From Robertkochia solimangrovi (lineage in GTDB: Bacteria > Bacteroidota > Bacteroidia > Flavobacteriales > Flavobacteriaceae), in contig NZ_QKWN01000001.1 of NCBI RefSeq assembly GCF_007279655.1, positions 496,001 to 560,000 on the forward strand: a stretch of DNA of 64,000 nucleotides. Direction: 5' to 3'. Of the stretch, positions 8,972 through 18,511 are shown in pieces (positions within the stretch are counted from its first letter, which is position 1; every line of letters begins with the position of its first letter). A program made the position numbers and the translations under genes. The notes beneath the pieces were generated by a model. The model was not told where the DNA came from. It did no database searches and saw only the letters and a list, made by a program, of their open reading frames with translations.

Positions 8972-10285
8972 TTACAGGAGTCCCCATGACCACAGGCGAT
9001 CCGAATCTTCAAGCCATCGGTCGCCAATATCATTGCGGTAATATCCATTGTTCACGATAATATTTGATATACGGTTATGCATCATTTTCTGGGCATCCTT
9101 CATCGTAACTCCTGTGCCGGTAACCAGTAATGCAATACCGGTATCACCAGTGATCAGCCATTCATCATTGATGCGTTTGACATGCATCGGATGTATGCCT
9201 TCTTTCATTTCTTTCTTAAACACGATCACGGCATCTTTTGAAAAGAGCTCGAAGGTCTTTTTATCCTCATAGGGGAAAGGAGGTACTACGATAAAGGAAC
9301 CCACCTGGAATCCTTTTTTGACCTGGATTGTGAAATTTTCTCCGGTGGCAACCTTATAAAGCATGTGACCAATAGGTTCAGTAATACCTGCACGCTGTAT
9401 ATAAATCTGAGGAAATCCGAACCGGGAAGTAAACTCCAGCGGATATATACCATTCCCGTTGACGATACAATTGAGATCGATATGACCTACAAAATTCTGC
9501 TTTCTAAGTGTCGTTTCGAATTTTTTCAGAGTAGCTTCAAAGATTGGTGAATCTTTGGACCAAAGCATGCTCGATCCCATCTCACCAGTTGAAACTCCCA
9601 ATTCTTTTGGAAAGAGCTTTTTATGTTCGAAGGTAATGTTCACCGGACTCAGAAATTCTTTTCCGTTAAAGAATCCGGAGGCGGAGACTTCGACACCCTT
9701 AACTTTCTTTTGTAGCTGAAAGTTGCCAAAATCATTGCCCCATGAACGCTCATAGGCGCGAAGAATGCGAATCACATCAGCGCCTTCATCATCCTGACCC
9801 ACGAAAAGCAATTGTTTATATTCCTGTGTCTCCCCACAAGGCTTGACCACATAGGCATCCGGATGTTTTTCTATGTAGCGAACCGCATCCTCGAAGTTTT
9901 CAAACTCTTTGGAAGGAAGGATCTTGATCTTAAGTTTCTTAAGTTCCTGTTGTCCGAAATCACGGTCGAGTTCGAGCAGATCGGTATAACGACTTCCGCC
10001 GAATACGATCTTACCGGAAGCACGGAGTTCTTCTGCTTCAGCACCATGACCGGTATAGTCGAATATTATGATATCTGCCCATTCGATATGTTTCTTCCAA
10101 TCAGTGGTGCGAGGAATGAAGCCGAGTCCGATCTCTCTGCAACTTCGGGCTTCGGTATACATTTTTACGGTATGGCCTTCCTGTTGTACGGCATAGGCGA
10201 TATCGAGAGATTCTCCCCATCGCGATACGAAAAGGAATTTACGTTTTATGTGGGGTTCCTGTTTTTTATTGTTCTTTCTTGTCAT
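8972..10285 (-). CDS. ATP-grasp ligase, PurD-like
   Basis: An ATP-grasp enzyme of 437 aa with the overall layout of phosphoribosylamine-glycine ligase: an N-terminal Rossmann-like region (KFLFVSRWGESLDIAYA), a hinge with GHGAEAEELRASGKIVFGGS, then the ATP-grasp fold with AYVVKPCG (ATP-binding Lys) and a Mg/ATP site around GHIDLNCIVNGNGIYPLEFT. ATP-grasp ligases join a carboxylate to an amine or thiol through an acylphosphate. It lies between DUF155 and GNAT genes and not in a purine operon, so it is probably not the housekeeping PurD. The ATG at 10285 is preferred over TTG 10294. The substrate is unknown; peptide-like or amino-acid ligation is possible. Confidence 0.75.
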   Translation of the reverse strand: MTRKNNKKQEPHIKRKFLFVSRWGESLDIAYAVQQEGHTVKMYTEARSCREIGLGFIPRTTDWKKHIEWADIIIFDYTGHGAEAEELRASGKIVFGGSRYTDLLELDRDFGQQELKKLKIKILPSKEFENFEDAVRYIEKHPDAYVVKPCGETQEYKQLLFVGQDDEGADVIRILRAYERSWGNDFGNFQLQKKVKGVEVSASGFFNGKEFLSPVNITFEHKKLFPKELGVSTGEMGSSMLWSKDSPIFEATLKKFETTLRKQNFVGHIDLNCIVNGNGIYPLEFTSRFGFPQIYIQRAGITEPIGHMLYKVATGENFTIQVKKGFQVGSFIVVPPFPYEDKKTFELFSKDAVIVFKKEMKEGIHPMHVKRINDEWLITGDTGIALLVTGTGVTMKDAQKMMHNRISNIIVNNGYYRNDIGDRWLEDSDRLWSWGLL

Positions 10286-10298
10286 TGGGGACAATGGT

Positions 10299-11075
10299 TT
10301 AATAGAATTTATTGATAAATGCGTCTAACACTTCAATGAGAATTAGTATAATGATGATCCATTCCAAGAGGGTGCTTTCGCGATGTTGCATGATATCTTT
10401 AAAGAGACCGAGATTTTCACTGATCACTCCGAGTTGATCTTCGAGATAATGCTGGCGTTCATTGATATCAAAATTCACTTTGAGTTCAGAATCAAGTTTG
10501 GTTAGGCCTTCATCTTCCCATGTCAGATCAGAATTATCAAGGATGTAAAGGTTCTCAGCTACCGAATTCTTGACATTGAGTACCCTTGCGATATAACGTA
10601 TCAGGCGGTTGCCACGAATGCTCAGCCTGCCTTTTTCTTCGAGATACGCAGTGTGAACCTTTGTGTCTTCGAGGATGGTTTCCACCGTTACGGTGAATCT
10701 ATCCAGCACTACAGAGGAAGCCAGATTGAGTAGTATTACCCTGACCGTATCACCGGAAAGTGTGGTGGTATGGATACAATCGAAAGTAACTTTGTTAAGG
10801 TGCGGATGTATTTCAACAAGGATCTCTTCGGAAATCGGATCCTCACGCAGGTCTTTGGCAAAAGGGATTACCTTCTGAGTGATATGGAACTGATCTTCGG
10901 GAGTCATATTAAAAAAGCCGAGAACACCATATTTGAAAATATAGAAATACCGGTTATCTCCGGTATGAAAGAAAAGTTTGTCACCATCGGCATCAATAGG
11001 CTTGAGTCCGAATAAGGATCGACAATTTCTAATTTGAATACTGCCAGCAATTTGTATGGCAACAGCATTGATCAT
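10299..11075 (-). CDS. RMD1/YagE-family (DUF155) membrane-anchored protein
   Basis: A 258-aa protein of the DUF155 family (yeast Rmd1/Sif2-like). The family shows a soluble domain followed by one C-terminal membrane helix; here the helix is LLEWIIIILILIEVLDAFI at the very end, in the characteristic family tail ESTLLEWIIIILI. Biochemical function is not established; eukaryotic members act at mitochondrial or vacuolar membranes. The stop lies 13 bases before the ATP-grasp start, so it is the first gene of a three-gene operon. The tail anchor could hold the ligase at the inner membrane, which is an inference from the operon. Confidence 0.8.
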   Translation of the reverse strand: MINAVAIQIAGSIQIRNCRSLFGLKPIDADGDKLFFHTGDNRYFYIFKYGVLGFFNMTPEDQFHITQKVIPFAKDLREDPISEEILVEIHPHLNKVTFDCIHTTTLSGDTVRVILLNLASSVVLDRFTVTVETILEDTKVHTAYLEEKGRLSIRGNRLIRYIARVLNVKNSVAENLYILDNSDLTWEDEGLTKLDSELKVNFDINERQHYLEDQLGVISENLGLFKDIMQHRESTLLEWIIIILILIEVLDAFINKFY

Positions 11076-11321
11076 GATTCAACAAGTGCCGGAGCAGGCT
11101 CATTACCGACACTAACATGCGGTAAACTCCATAAAAGACCATAAAGGAAATCAGTAAAGGGAAATCGGAAAAATGTTTTTCCAGATCAGGTAAGAGTGGT
11201 TATTGGCAACTGCTGTAACATACTCAGGGATAGCAGATCACATAAAATCAACTGTTATAGATATCGCAGCAAATGTATATAAAAAAAGGATTTAAAATCA
11301 CGGTGAAAATCAGAAATTAAT

Positions 11322-11909
11322 TTAGAGTATACTATCCTGAAGCCGCAGGAGTCCGCGAAGCGTAAAAAGCGCTTTACTCATCTGATTTTTTACGGTCGAA
11401 ATTGAAATGCCTAAGATGTGACTGATCTCTTCGTAGGTTTTTTGTTCTTCCCGTGAAAGTGTGAAAATTGTTTTTCTTTTTGGCGGTAGTTTCTGTATGA
11501 TGGCCTGATGTAATCTTTTACAATCCTGTTCTTCCAGGTGTCGGTCGGCAGCCGGAGAATATACAGGTGTGTGATAAAAGATCTTTTCTTTCATTTTTGA
11601 ACTTCTTGATGCTCTGGAAAGCATGTTGAAGGCAAGATTTCTGGAAATGGTAAACACAAAGGCCTTAAAGGAGGAGTTCGGATCAAGATTTTCGCGGTGT
11701 AACCAGATTCTTAGGAAAACTTCCTGAACGACCTCTTCTGCCAAAACTTCATTTTTCAACAGACTGAAGGAGAAGGCATAGATCTGTGGTCTGTATTTAT
11801 CATACAGATATCGGAATGCCCTTTCATTTCCGGAGATCAGATGTAGTACCATCAGTTTGTCAGAAGTGGGTGTTGGTATCGATATTTTGTTAAGATTGGA
11901 AGCTCCCAT
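11322..11909 (-). CDS. ECF sigma-70 factor (Bacteroidota family)
   Basis: An RNA polymerase sigma factor of 195 aa. Sigma region 2 spans about residues 28-95 (FRYLYDKYRPQIYAFSFSLL and EVVQEVFLRIWLHR), and region 4 spans about 135-190 with the HTH TYEEISHILGISISTVKNQM. Such factors usually pair with FecR anti-sigma proteins and drive SusC/D operons through TonB-dependent signalling. Here the divergent neighbour is a SusC operon, but no fecR gene is adjacent and the SusC lacks an obvious N-terminal signalling extension. The missing partner makes regulation unclear. Confidence 0.92.
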   Translation of the reverse strand: MGASNLNKISIPTPTSDKLMVLHLISGNERAFRYLYDKYRPQIYAFSFSLLKNEVLAEEVVQEVFLRIWLHRENLDPNSSFKAFVFTISRNLAFNMLSRASRSSKMKEKIFYHTPVYSPAADRHLEEQDCKRLHQAIIQKLPPKRKTIFTLSREEQKTYEEISHILGISISTVKNQMSKALFTLRGLLRLQDSIL

Positions 11910-12118
11910 GATTATTATATTGTCAATAATACCCTAGTTTATATTATCAAATATATAAAAAATATGATATAATAATTAATATATCGTAATATTATAAAAT
12001 AAAATCGGTTAAAAGGTAAAATTCGAAAAAAGGTAAGGTTGGCGGCATGTAACGAGTTGGCTTGCAGTGTGTAATTGTTAGAAGCATTATTGATTATTTA
12101 TAAAAAAAGGATGAAATT

Positions 12119-12160
12119 AAACACATATATGTGTTAATTAAAATTATTTTCTATATTTGT
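12119..12160 (+). promoter_or_regulatory. Palindrome plus TATATTTG promoter upstream of SusC operon
   Basis: AACACATATATGTGTT (12120-12135) is a 16-bp perfect palindrome with the same centre as that at 1731-1752. One differing base later, the 24 bases 12137-12160 are identical to 1751-1774 and include the -7 element TATATTTG (12152-12159). Together this is a 40-bp block with one mismatch shared with the XRE locus, implying common control by the XRE protein. Confidence 0.7.
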
Positions 12161-12260
12161 GAATGTGATACCTGGCGTTTATTTCTGCAGGCCGAACAAT
12201 GGGTATTGTGCTGTGGATCCTTGCATCCTGTTTCCGGAGAAAAATTACAGGACTAATAAG

Positions 12261-12431
12261 ATGGTGTACATACGCGACCATTATTGCTTTCCCTTGCCTT
12301 TCATGGAAAAGGCTGTTATGGAAGAAGGATTAAAACGAATTAAATCAAATACAAAAGCCTATGCTATAAATAATAATAATAGAAAAGCCTTCCTGAATGC
12401 TTTTGGTCGGGTACAGGAAGGCCGTAATTAA
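12261..12431 (+). CDS. Possible 56-aa leader peptide gene before susC
   Basis: A frame runs from 12159 to 12431, but its GTG start lies in the promoter, so if it is translated the first usable ATG after the predicted transcript start is 12261 (MVYIRDHYCFPLPFMEK...). The product would be about 56 aa, basic, with a run of Asn and no signal peptide. No family is recognised. A strong hairpin (12387-12422) lies inside the last third. It may instead be an untranslated regulatory leader. Confidence 0.25.
   Translation: MVYIRDHYCFPLPFMEKAVMEEGLKRIKSNTKAYAINNNNRKAFLNAFGRVQEGRN
12387..12422 (+). promoter_or_regulatory. Nine-bp perfect hairpin in the susC leader
   Basis: GCCTTCCTG (12387-12395) pairs perfectly with CAGGAAGGC (12414-12422) over an 18-base loop, about 40 bases before the susC ATG. 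No T-run follows directly, so it is more likely an RNA-stability or translation-control element than a terminator. Confidence 0.4.
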
Positions 12432-12464
12432 ATAAAACTACGTTTCATCTAACCATTCAAAATT

Positions 12465-15400
12465 ATGCAAAAAAACTGTGTAAAGAGGGAAAGGGTGCTT
12501 TTCATATGCATTATTCTCGCTCTTTCAATTTATTCGAAAGCACTATTTGGTGCTGATCATACTACTGAATTAATCAATAGTAGCTTCTATCAGGAATTGT
12601 CCATCTCCGGAACTGTGACCTCTGATGCGGGAATTCCAATACCAGGAGTGACCGTTAAGATATCCGGTTACTCCAAAGGTACTTTAACCGATCAGGATGG
12701 GTCGTATACGATAACTGTTCAATCTGGTGAATCGCTGGAGTACGCTTATCTTGGGTTTCAATCCCAGATCATTAAGATCATCGATCAAACCTTGGTGAAT
12801 GTACAACTGAAAGAATCAGTCACGGACCTTGATGCGGTTACTGTAAATGCCGGATATTATAAGGTTTCTGAAAGAGAAAGAACCGGAAATATTTCCAGTA
12901 TAACTTCACGGGAGATAGAAAAGCAGCCTGTTTCAAATGCCTTACAAGCCTTGCAGGGCCGTTTACCCGGAATCAATATCACACAAAATACCGGTGTGCC
13001 GGGGGGAGGGTATTTGGTAAATATCCGAGGGCTCAACAGTATATCCAGTGGTAATGATCCATTTTATATTATCGATGGAGTTCCCTTCATTTCAGAATCG
13101 ATAATCTTACTGGGAAATGAAGTCATCTCAGGTGCAAATCCTCTGAGTACAATTCATCCGGATGATATCGAAAGTATTGAGGTTTTGAAGGATGCGGATG
13201 CAACCGCTATATACGGGTCGCGAGGTGCGAACGGAGTTATTCTGATCACTACTAAAAAAGGGCGTACCGATGGGGTTCATTTCGAGGTTAGATCTATGAC
13301 CGGAATTGGAAATGTACCACGCAAGGTGTCACTGCTCACTACATCACAATATATTGAAATGAGACGTGAAGCCTTTGAGAATGATGGTGTGGTACCTGAT
13401 GGAATAAATGCTCCTGATCTAACGCTATGGGATCAGGAAAAGGATATCGACTGGCAAGAAAAGTTACTTGGCGGTAATGCTTATACCCATGATATAAGAA
13501 CATCTATTTCAGGAGGGAACAAGAATTCACAGTTTTCCGTAAGAGGAAATTATTATGATGAATCCACAGTATATCCGGGAGAGAAAGGGTATGATCGCTG
13601 GTCTGTGAATTCGGCTATCAATCACAGATCGGACGATAACAGATTTCAATTTTCAGCTTCTTCACTATTTTCCAGAGAAACCAATACCTTACCTTATATC
13701 GATGTTACCAGAGAAGCACTTACGTTACCTCCGAATGCTCCTGATTTTCTGAATGAAGATGGTACCCTGAACTTCTATACTGATGTATCCAATCCTTTTG
13801 TGTATCTGAAGCAGCCGTATAAGAGCATTACAAAAAATTTGCTATTGAACAGTCAGGTCTCCTACGAATTGCTACCCGGACTCTCGCTTAAGACCGGAAT
13901 AGGATATAATCTATTGAACAGAGATGAGATCCAAAGTCGACCAGGGTCAACAATTGATCCCTCCTCAACTACTCAACCCTCTTCCAGATTTGGAAAAGTA
14001 ACTTCCGAAAGTTGGATTTTTGAACCACAGTTACAGTTCGTGAAGGAATTTCAATCACTCAGATTAGATCTTCTGCTCGGGTCGACCTTCCAGGAAAGAA
14101 CCAATGAACTGCAAGAGCTTCAGGCAACAGGTTTTAGTAATGATCATTTTCTTAATAATCCATCTGCCGCCGCTGAGTTGAGTATTAGCAACTACGATCA
14201 TAATCAATACCGTTATACCGCTTTGTTCGGGAGGATAAATTTTAAATGGAGAGATCGGTATCTGCTGAATATTACCGGGAGAAGAGACGGTAGTAGTAGG
14301 TTTGGTCCCGACAAGCAATTTGCCAATTTCGGTGCGGTCGGAATGGCCTGGATCTTCAGTAAGGAATCTTTTCTGAACGAGAATCTTGATTTTATAAGCT
14401 TTGGGAAACTCAGAGGTAGTTTTGGGGTGACCGGCAATGATCAGATCGGAGATTATGAATATCTCGACAGCTATTCTCCGACTACGTATGCATATAATGG
14501 TATTAGCGGACTCTACCCTTCCAGGTTGTTTAATCCAGTTTATGGCTGGGAAAGGAATCGAAAGTTGGAGGTGGCTCTGGAATTGGGATTTTTAGAGGAT
14601 CGTATTTTATTGAACAGCGCCTATTACCGGAATCGTTCTGACAATCAATTAGTAGGTATTCCACTTCCGGGAAGTACTGGTTTTTCAACGATCAGAGCTA
14701 ATTTACCTGCTGAAATTGAAAATACCGGACTTGAATTCGATCTTAAGGTCACGCTATTGCATGGGGGTAAGTTCTATTGGAATTCTGGTTTTAACATCAG
14801 TTTTCCGAAGACGGAATTATTGAAATATCCGGGATTGGAATCTTCCTCCTTCGCAAATATTTATGAAGAAGGACAATCGTTATATATAAAGAGGAAAATT
14901 CACCTGACAGGCGTAAATCCGGAAACCGGAGTTTATGATTTTGAAGATGTAGATGGAGATGGTATGATCTTCGCTCCTAATGATCTTCAATCTATATATG
15001 AACTGTCTCAGGATTACTATGGCGGATTCGCAAATAGTTTTCAATGGGGTAACTGGAACCTGGACCTGTTATTTCAGTTTGTAAAGCAAACGGGTGTAAA
15101 ATACGCACATTATCTCGCTCCGGGATTCCTATACAATCAACCGTCCTTTGTTTTGGATCGTTGGCAACATTCCGGGGATGTAACAGAAGTTCAACGATTT
15201 ACACAATCTTATACGGATGCGGGTTATGCATATAGTACAGCCCAGGTTCAAAGTGATTATATCTATGAGGATGCCTCATTCATTCGATGGAAGAATGTAA
15301 ATCTATCATACCGACTATCTGTTAAGGGAGCAAAGATAAGTGACATACGGCTTTATTTTCAGGGTCAAAATTTGCTGACAATAACGAAATATAAAGGGTT

Positions 15401-15473
15401 GGACCCGGAAAATCAAGGTTTTAGACTTCCTCCCTTGCGTCGCTTTGTATTTGGAATTGAGATCAAAATCTAA
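12465..15473 (+). CDS. SusC/RagA-family TonB-dependent transporter
   Basis: An outer-membrane beta-barrel transporter of 1002 aa that works with the SusD lipoprotein to import glycans, peptides or other large ligands using TonB energy. After a signal peptide comes a carboxypeptidase-regulatory-like domain (about 45-125, SISGTVTSDAGIPIPGVTVK). The plug follows (about 150-265), with QALQGRLPGINI, the conserved FYIIDGVPF, and ESIEVLKDADATAIYGSRGA ending in ILITTKKG. The barrel fills the rest and ends FGIEIKI, a terminal beta-strand. It is first in a susC–susD–tlpA operon behind the palindromic promoter at 12.1 kb. No carbohydrate enzymes flank it, so a peptide or protein substrate is at least as likely as a glycan. 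Confidence 0.95.
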   Translation: MQKNCVKRERVLFICIILALSIYSKALFGADHTTELINSSFYQELSISGTVTSDAGIPIPGVTVKISGYSKGTLTDQDGSYTITVQSGESLEYAYLGFQSQIIKIIDQTLVNVQLKESVTDLDAVTVNAGYYKVSERERTGNISSITSREIEKQPVSNALQALQGRLPGINITQNTGVPGGGYLVNIRGLNSISSGNDPFYIIDGVPFISESIILLGNEVISGANPLSTIHPDDIESIEVLKDADATAIYGSRGANGVILITTKKGRTDGVHFEVRSMTGIGNVPRKVSLLTTSQYIEMRREAFENDGVVPDGINAPDLTLWDQEKDIDWQEKLLGGNAYTHDIRTSISGGNKNSQFSVRGNYYDESTVYPGEKGYDRWSVNSAINHRSDDNRFQFSASSLFSRETNTLPYIDVTREALTLPPNAPDFLNEDGTLNFYTDVSNPFVYLKQPYKSITKNLLLNSQVSYELLPGLSLKTGIGYNLLNRDEIQSRPGSTIDPSSTTQPSSRFGKVTSESWIFEPQLQFVKEFQSLRLDLLLGSTFQERTNELQELQATGFSNDHFLNNPSAAAELSISNYDHNQYRYTALFGRINFKWRDRYLLNITGRRDGSSRFGPDKQFANFGAVGMAWIFSKESFLNENLDFISFGKLRGSFGVTGNDQIGDYEYLDSYSPTTYAYNGISGLYPSRLFNPVYGWERNRKLEVALELGFLEDRILLNSAYYRNRSDNQLVGIPLPGSTGFSTIRANLPAEIENTGLEFDLKVTLLHGGKFYWNSGFNISFPKTELLKYPGLESSSFANIYEEGQSLYIKRKIHLTGVNPETGVYDFEDVDGDGMIFAPNDLQSIYELSQDYYGGFANSFQWGNWNLDLLFQFVKQTGVKYAHYLAPGFLYNQPSFVLDRWQHSGDVTEVQRFTQSYTDAGYAYSTAQVQSDYIYEDASFIRWKNVNLSYRLSVKGAKISDIRLYFQGQNLLTITKYKGLDPENQGFRLPPLRRFVFGIEIKI

Positions 15474-15500
15474 CCTTTAATTTAAAATCGATAATTGAAT

Positions 15501-16892
15501 ATGAAAAATATTGTTCAAAAAATATATTTCCAAAAATTGACTCCTGTGGTATTCGGAATCTTATTGATAACTGTGGGTTGTGAAAATTTTACGGAGACTG
15601 AACTCCCGCGTACAGAGATGAGTACTGAAAGTGTTTTTACTGATGAAAAATCAACTGAAGCTGTGATCTCCGGCATTTATAGTCGGATGATCAGTTCTTT
15701 GGGATTCGCAGGTGGATATTTCTATAGTATAACAAATCAGGCAGGTTTGTCTTCAGGAGAATTGATGAGTCTGAGGCCACCTAATGCCTTTCAGGATTTT
15801 ACCCTTACTTCTGATGATACTTCTATTAGCAATTATCTATGGAACGAACCCTATAGCTATATCTATACGGTTAACAATGTTTTGGAGGCAGTGGAAAATG
15901 ATAATCATAGTACTGCTGAGAATAGGAACAGAATCAGTGGAGAGGCACATTTTATTCGTGCATTCTGCTATTTTTATCTCATTAATATGTTCGGAGATGT
16001 GCCTTTACATCTGACTACCGATTATCAAAAGAATTCAACCGCGTCCCGGACTGACACTAAAGTGATCTATGATCAGATCATAAAAGATCTTCTCATTGCG
16101 GTTGCGTACCTCCCGGAAGATTATACGATCTATGGAGGTGAAAGGATCCGTCCGACAACTGCGGTTGCCAAAGCCTTTCTTTCCAGGGTGTATCTTTATA
16201 CTGAAAACTGGAATGAGGCAGAGCGATTGGCGGATGAAGTGATTAGAATGGATGGAATCTATGCACTTACAGAAGATCTGAACCAGGTATTTTTAAAGGA
16301 TAGCAAAGAGGCGATTTGGCAGCTGAAACCTGTCAGGTCCGGATTGAATACTTTCGAAGGGTTCTGGTTCATTCCCCCCGGAAATTTTGCGGTCTCGGCT
16401 GAAATAAGCGATGAACTATTAATGGCATTCGAATCGGGGGATAAACGGGTAGATGACTGGATCAATACTGCAGACAATGGTCAATTTTCATGGTCGTATC
16501 CATACAAATACAAGATACGTTCCGGAGCTATCGTATCAGAGTATTCGGTTGTGATAAGACTAGCAGAACTCTTGCTTATAAGGGCGGAAGCCAGGGCTCA
16601 AACGGGAAAATTTCAAGAGTCACTTTCCGATGTAAATATAATTAGGGACAGGGCTGGCTTATCAGCATTGGAATTTAGCACATCTGAAGCACTGTTGCAG
16701 GATATCTATAAGGAACGGGAATTGGAACTCTTTGCTGAATGGGGACATCGCTGGTTCGACCTCAAAAGAACCGGAAGGGCTGAAGAAGTGCTTGGAAGCA
16801 GACCAAACTGGAATGAATCCAGGCAATTGTATCCAATTCCATTGGATGAAATTACCAGAAACTCCAATATATCTCAGAATCCAGGTTATTGA
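15501..16892 (+). CDS. RagB/SusD-family substrate-binding lipoprotein
   Basis: A surface lipoprotein that caps the SusC barrel and captures substrate, 463 aa. The signal peptide ends with the lipobox ITVGC. The N-terminal region has the SusD-like ESVFTDEKSTEAVISGIY, the middle shows SGEAHFIRAFCYFYLINMFGDVP (a SusD hallmark), and the C-terminus has the RagB/SusD motif ELELFAEWGHRWFDLKRTGR followed by LYPIPLDEI. The ATG at 15501 is chosen over the TTG at 15495. It follows susC by 27 bases and precedes the thioredoxin gene by 26, so one transcript is expected. The ligand cannot be read from the sequence. Confidence 0.95.
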   Translation: MKNIVQKIYFQKLTPVVFGILLITVGCENFTETELPRTEMSTESVFTDEKSTEAVISGIYSRMISSLGFAGGYFYSITNQAGLSSGELMSLRPPNAFQDFTLTSDDTSISNYLWNEPYSYIYTVNNVLEAVENDNHSTAENRNRISGEAHFIRAFCYFYLINMFGDVPLHLTTDYQKNSTASRTDTKVIYDQIIKDLLIAVAYLPEDYTIYGGERIRPTTAVAKAFLSRVYLYTENWNEAERLADEVIRMDGIYALTEDLNQVFLKDSKEAIWQLKPVRSGLNTFEGFWFIPPGNFAVSAEISDELLMAFESGDKRVDDWINTADNGQFSWSYPYKYKIRSGAIVSEYSVVIRLAELLLIRAEARAQTGKFQESLSDVNIIRDRAGLSALEFSTSEALLQDIYKERELELFAEWGHRWFDLKRTGRAEEVLGSRPNWNESRQLYPIPLDEITRNSNISQNPGY

Positions 16893-16918
16893 AATTAGCG
16901 CTATAAAAATCATTGAAG

Positions 16919-18511
16919 ATGAAACTTAGAATATTGATATTACTGGTTCTTCAGTTCAGTTTCATTTCTTGTGCAAGAAATGTTAGGGAACGAAATGAAT
17001 CGGACAAGAATTGCGTAGTCATTAAAGGTCGCGTTGAAGGCGATGCTAAGAAATTTAAGAATATTAAGATCAATTTCGGTCATCTGTTTATGGTCAATCC
17101 AAAAATAAATGCGATCGACACCATGCTTAGTATTTCAAAAGGAGGGGACTTTTATTTTAAATCCGCTCCAATCGATAGACCCACACGTATCAATATCATT
17201 CCAAGTGCTGCTGATATGCATCCGGGAAATGCTAATTATACAAATTCACTACGAAATTATCTCGTGGAGCCAGGAGACAGTATCTTTATTAACATAAACC
17301 TGAATAATGATTTATTGGTTTGGGAGTTTTCTGGAAAAGGAGCAGCTAAATTTGAAGTGAAATGGGAATTTCAGGTGTTCTATCATACTTCTAAAAAAAC
17401 ATTTTTGAATAAGCAGGAACCGGTGAATTCTTGGGTAGAATATTATCAAAACTTATTTCGTACCGGGGATTCCCTAACTTCATGTTTTCAACATAGATTG
17501 AATAGATACAGAGACCGACTTTCACCCCAGACCTTTGAAGTTGTCCAGGCAGATTTTACCGGCAAGCTCAATTTCTTTTATAAGAATTTTTGGTTTGTCA
17601 GGAACAGTTACCTTACTCCGGAGAACCTTATGATTTTGCGAAAACTGTATGCATCCATATCCACCGAAGCGATGAGTAATGAAACAATGGCTCAATCCAT
17701 GGAAATGGTGAATTATTTAATTTATTATGAGATCATGGGGGCATTGCTGGATAACCCAAAGGATGAAGATTTATATTTTCAGAATATATTTAATCGGAAA
17801 TATGCCGAAATCTGTAATTTATTGCAAACGCATTATGACGGGCCATTGAGGGAGATGCTGATCATGAATTATCTTTTGAATAATTTTACAGGGGACACCA
17901 CCGGATGGAATAACTGTGCCATTAATAGTGTATCGTTTATACAATCTGAACCATTGAAATCGATATTTGAAAAGTTGAACAATCATCAGATAAAAGGATC
18001 CAAAGGTTATGACTTTTCCCTTCCTGATGCGCAAGGGGTTTACGTTGATCTTCATGATTTCAAAGGGAAAGTGGTATATCTGGAAATATGGTTTACCGGA
18101 TGTTCAGGCTGTATTGCATTGACCAAGGAAATCAAGGAAAAGCTTTATCCCCGGTTTCGCAATAATAAAGAGATTGTTTTTGTTACAGTTTGTGTGGATA
18201 AGGACAAACAAAAATGGCTGCACAGCTTAGCTACCGAACGATATTCTTCGCCCGATTTTGTAAACCTCTATACGGAAGGATCAGGACTAAAACATCCTTT
18301 TGCTAACTATTATAATGTAGCAGCTGCACCGACCACAATGGTCTTTGATAAACAAGGAAATATTTTTTCGAGTAGACCACCAAAGCACGGTAAAATGGAT
18401 GCATTAGAGGAGTTGCTCATGGAAGCGATAAATTTTGAACCACTCAAAGCAGATTCATCGAATAGCGAATCAGATGATCTTCATATAAGACAACCAGATA
18501 ATCAGCGATAA
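16919..18511 (+). CDS. TlpA-family thioredoxin lipoprotein
   Basis: A periplasmic, membrane-tethered thiol-disulfide protein of 530 aa. The signal peptide ends FSFISC, a lipobox. Residues about 25-200 form a beta-rich domain resembling the DUF4369-like N-terminus of Bacteroidota TlpA proteins, followed by a helical stretch. The C-terminal thioredoxin fold (about 365-500) holds the active site FTGCSGCIAL (Cys near 393 and 396) and the cis-Pro loop AAAPTTMVFD. The ATG at 16919 replaces the TTG at 16913. It is third in the SusCD operon, and its end overlaps the convergent gene at 18444 by 68 bases. Together with MauE across the junction it suggests disulfide chemistry on a secreted substrate. 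Confidence 0.85.
   Translation: MKLRILILLVLQFSFISCARNVRERNESDKNCVVIKGRVEGDAKKFKNIKINFGHLFMVNPKINAIDTMLSISKGGDFYFKSAPIDRPTRINIIPSAADMHPGNANYTNSLRNYLVEPGDSIFININLNNDLLVWEFSGKGAAKFEVKWEFQVFYHTSKKTFLNKQEPVNSWVEYYQNLFRTGDSLTSCFQHRLNRYRDRLSPQTFEVVQADFTGKLNFFYKNFWFVRNSYLTPENLMILRKLYASISTEAMSNETMAQSMEMVNYLIYYEIMGALLDNPKDEDLYFQNIFNRKYAEICNLLQTHYDGPLREMLIMNYLLNNFTGDTTGWNNCAINSVSFIQSEPLKSIFEKLNNHQIKGSKGYDFSLPDAQGVYVDLHDFKGKVVYLEIWFTGCSGCIALTKEIKEKLYPRFRNNKEIVFVTVCVDKDKQKWLHSLATERYSSPDFVNLYTEGSGLKHPFANYYNVAAAPTTMVFDKQGNIFSSRPPKHGKMDALEELLMEAINFEPLKADSSNSESDDLHIRQPDNQR

Noticed and set aside
12159-12260. GTG start of the 90-codon frame before susC
   Set aside because: The GTG overlaps the -7 element TATATTTG, so it would precede the transcript start.
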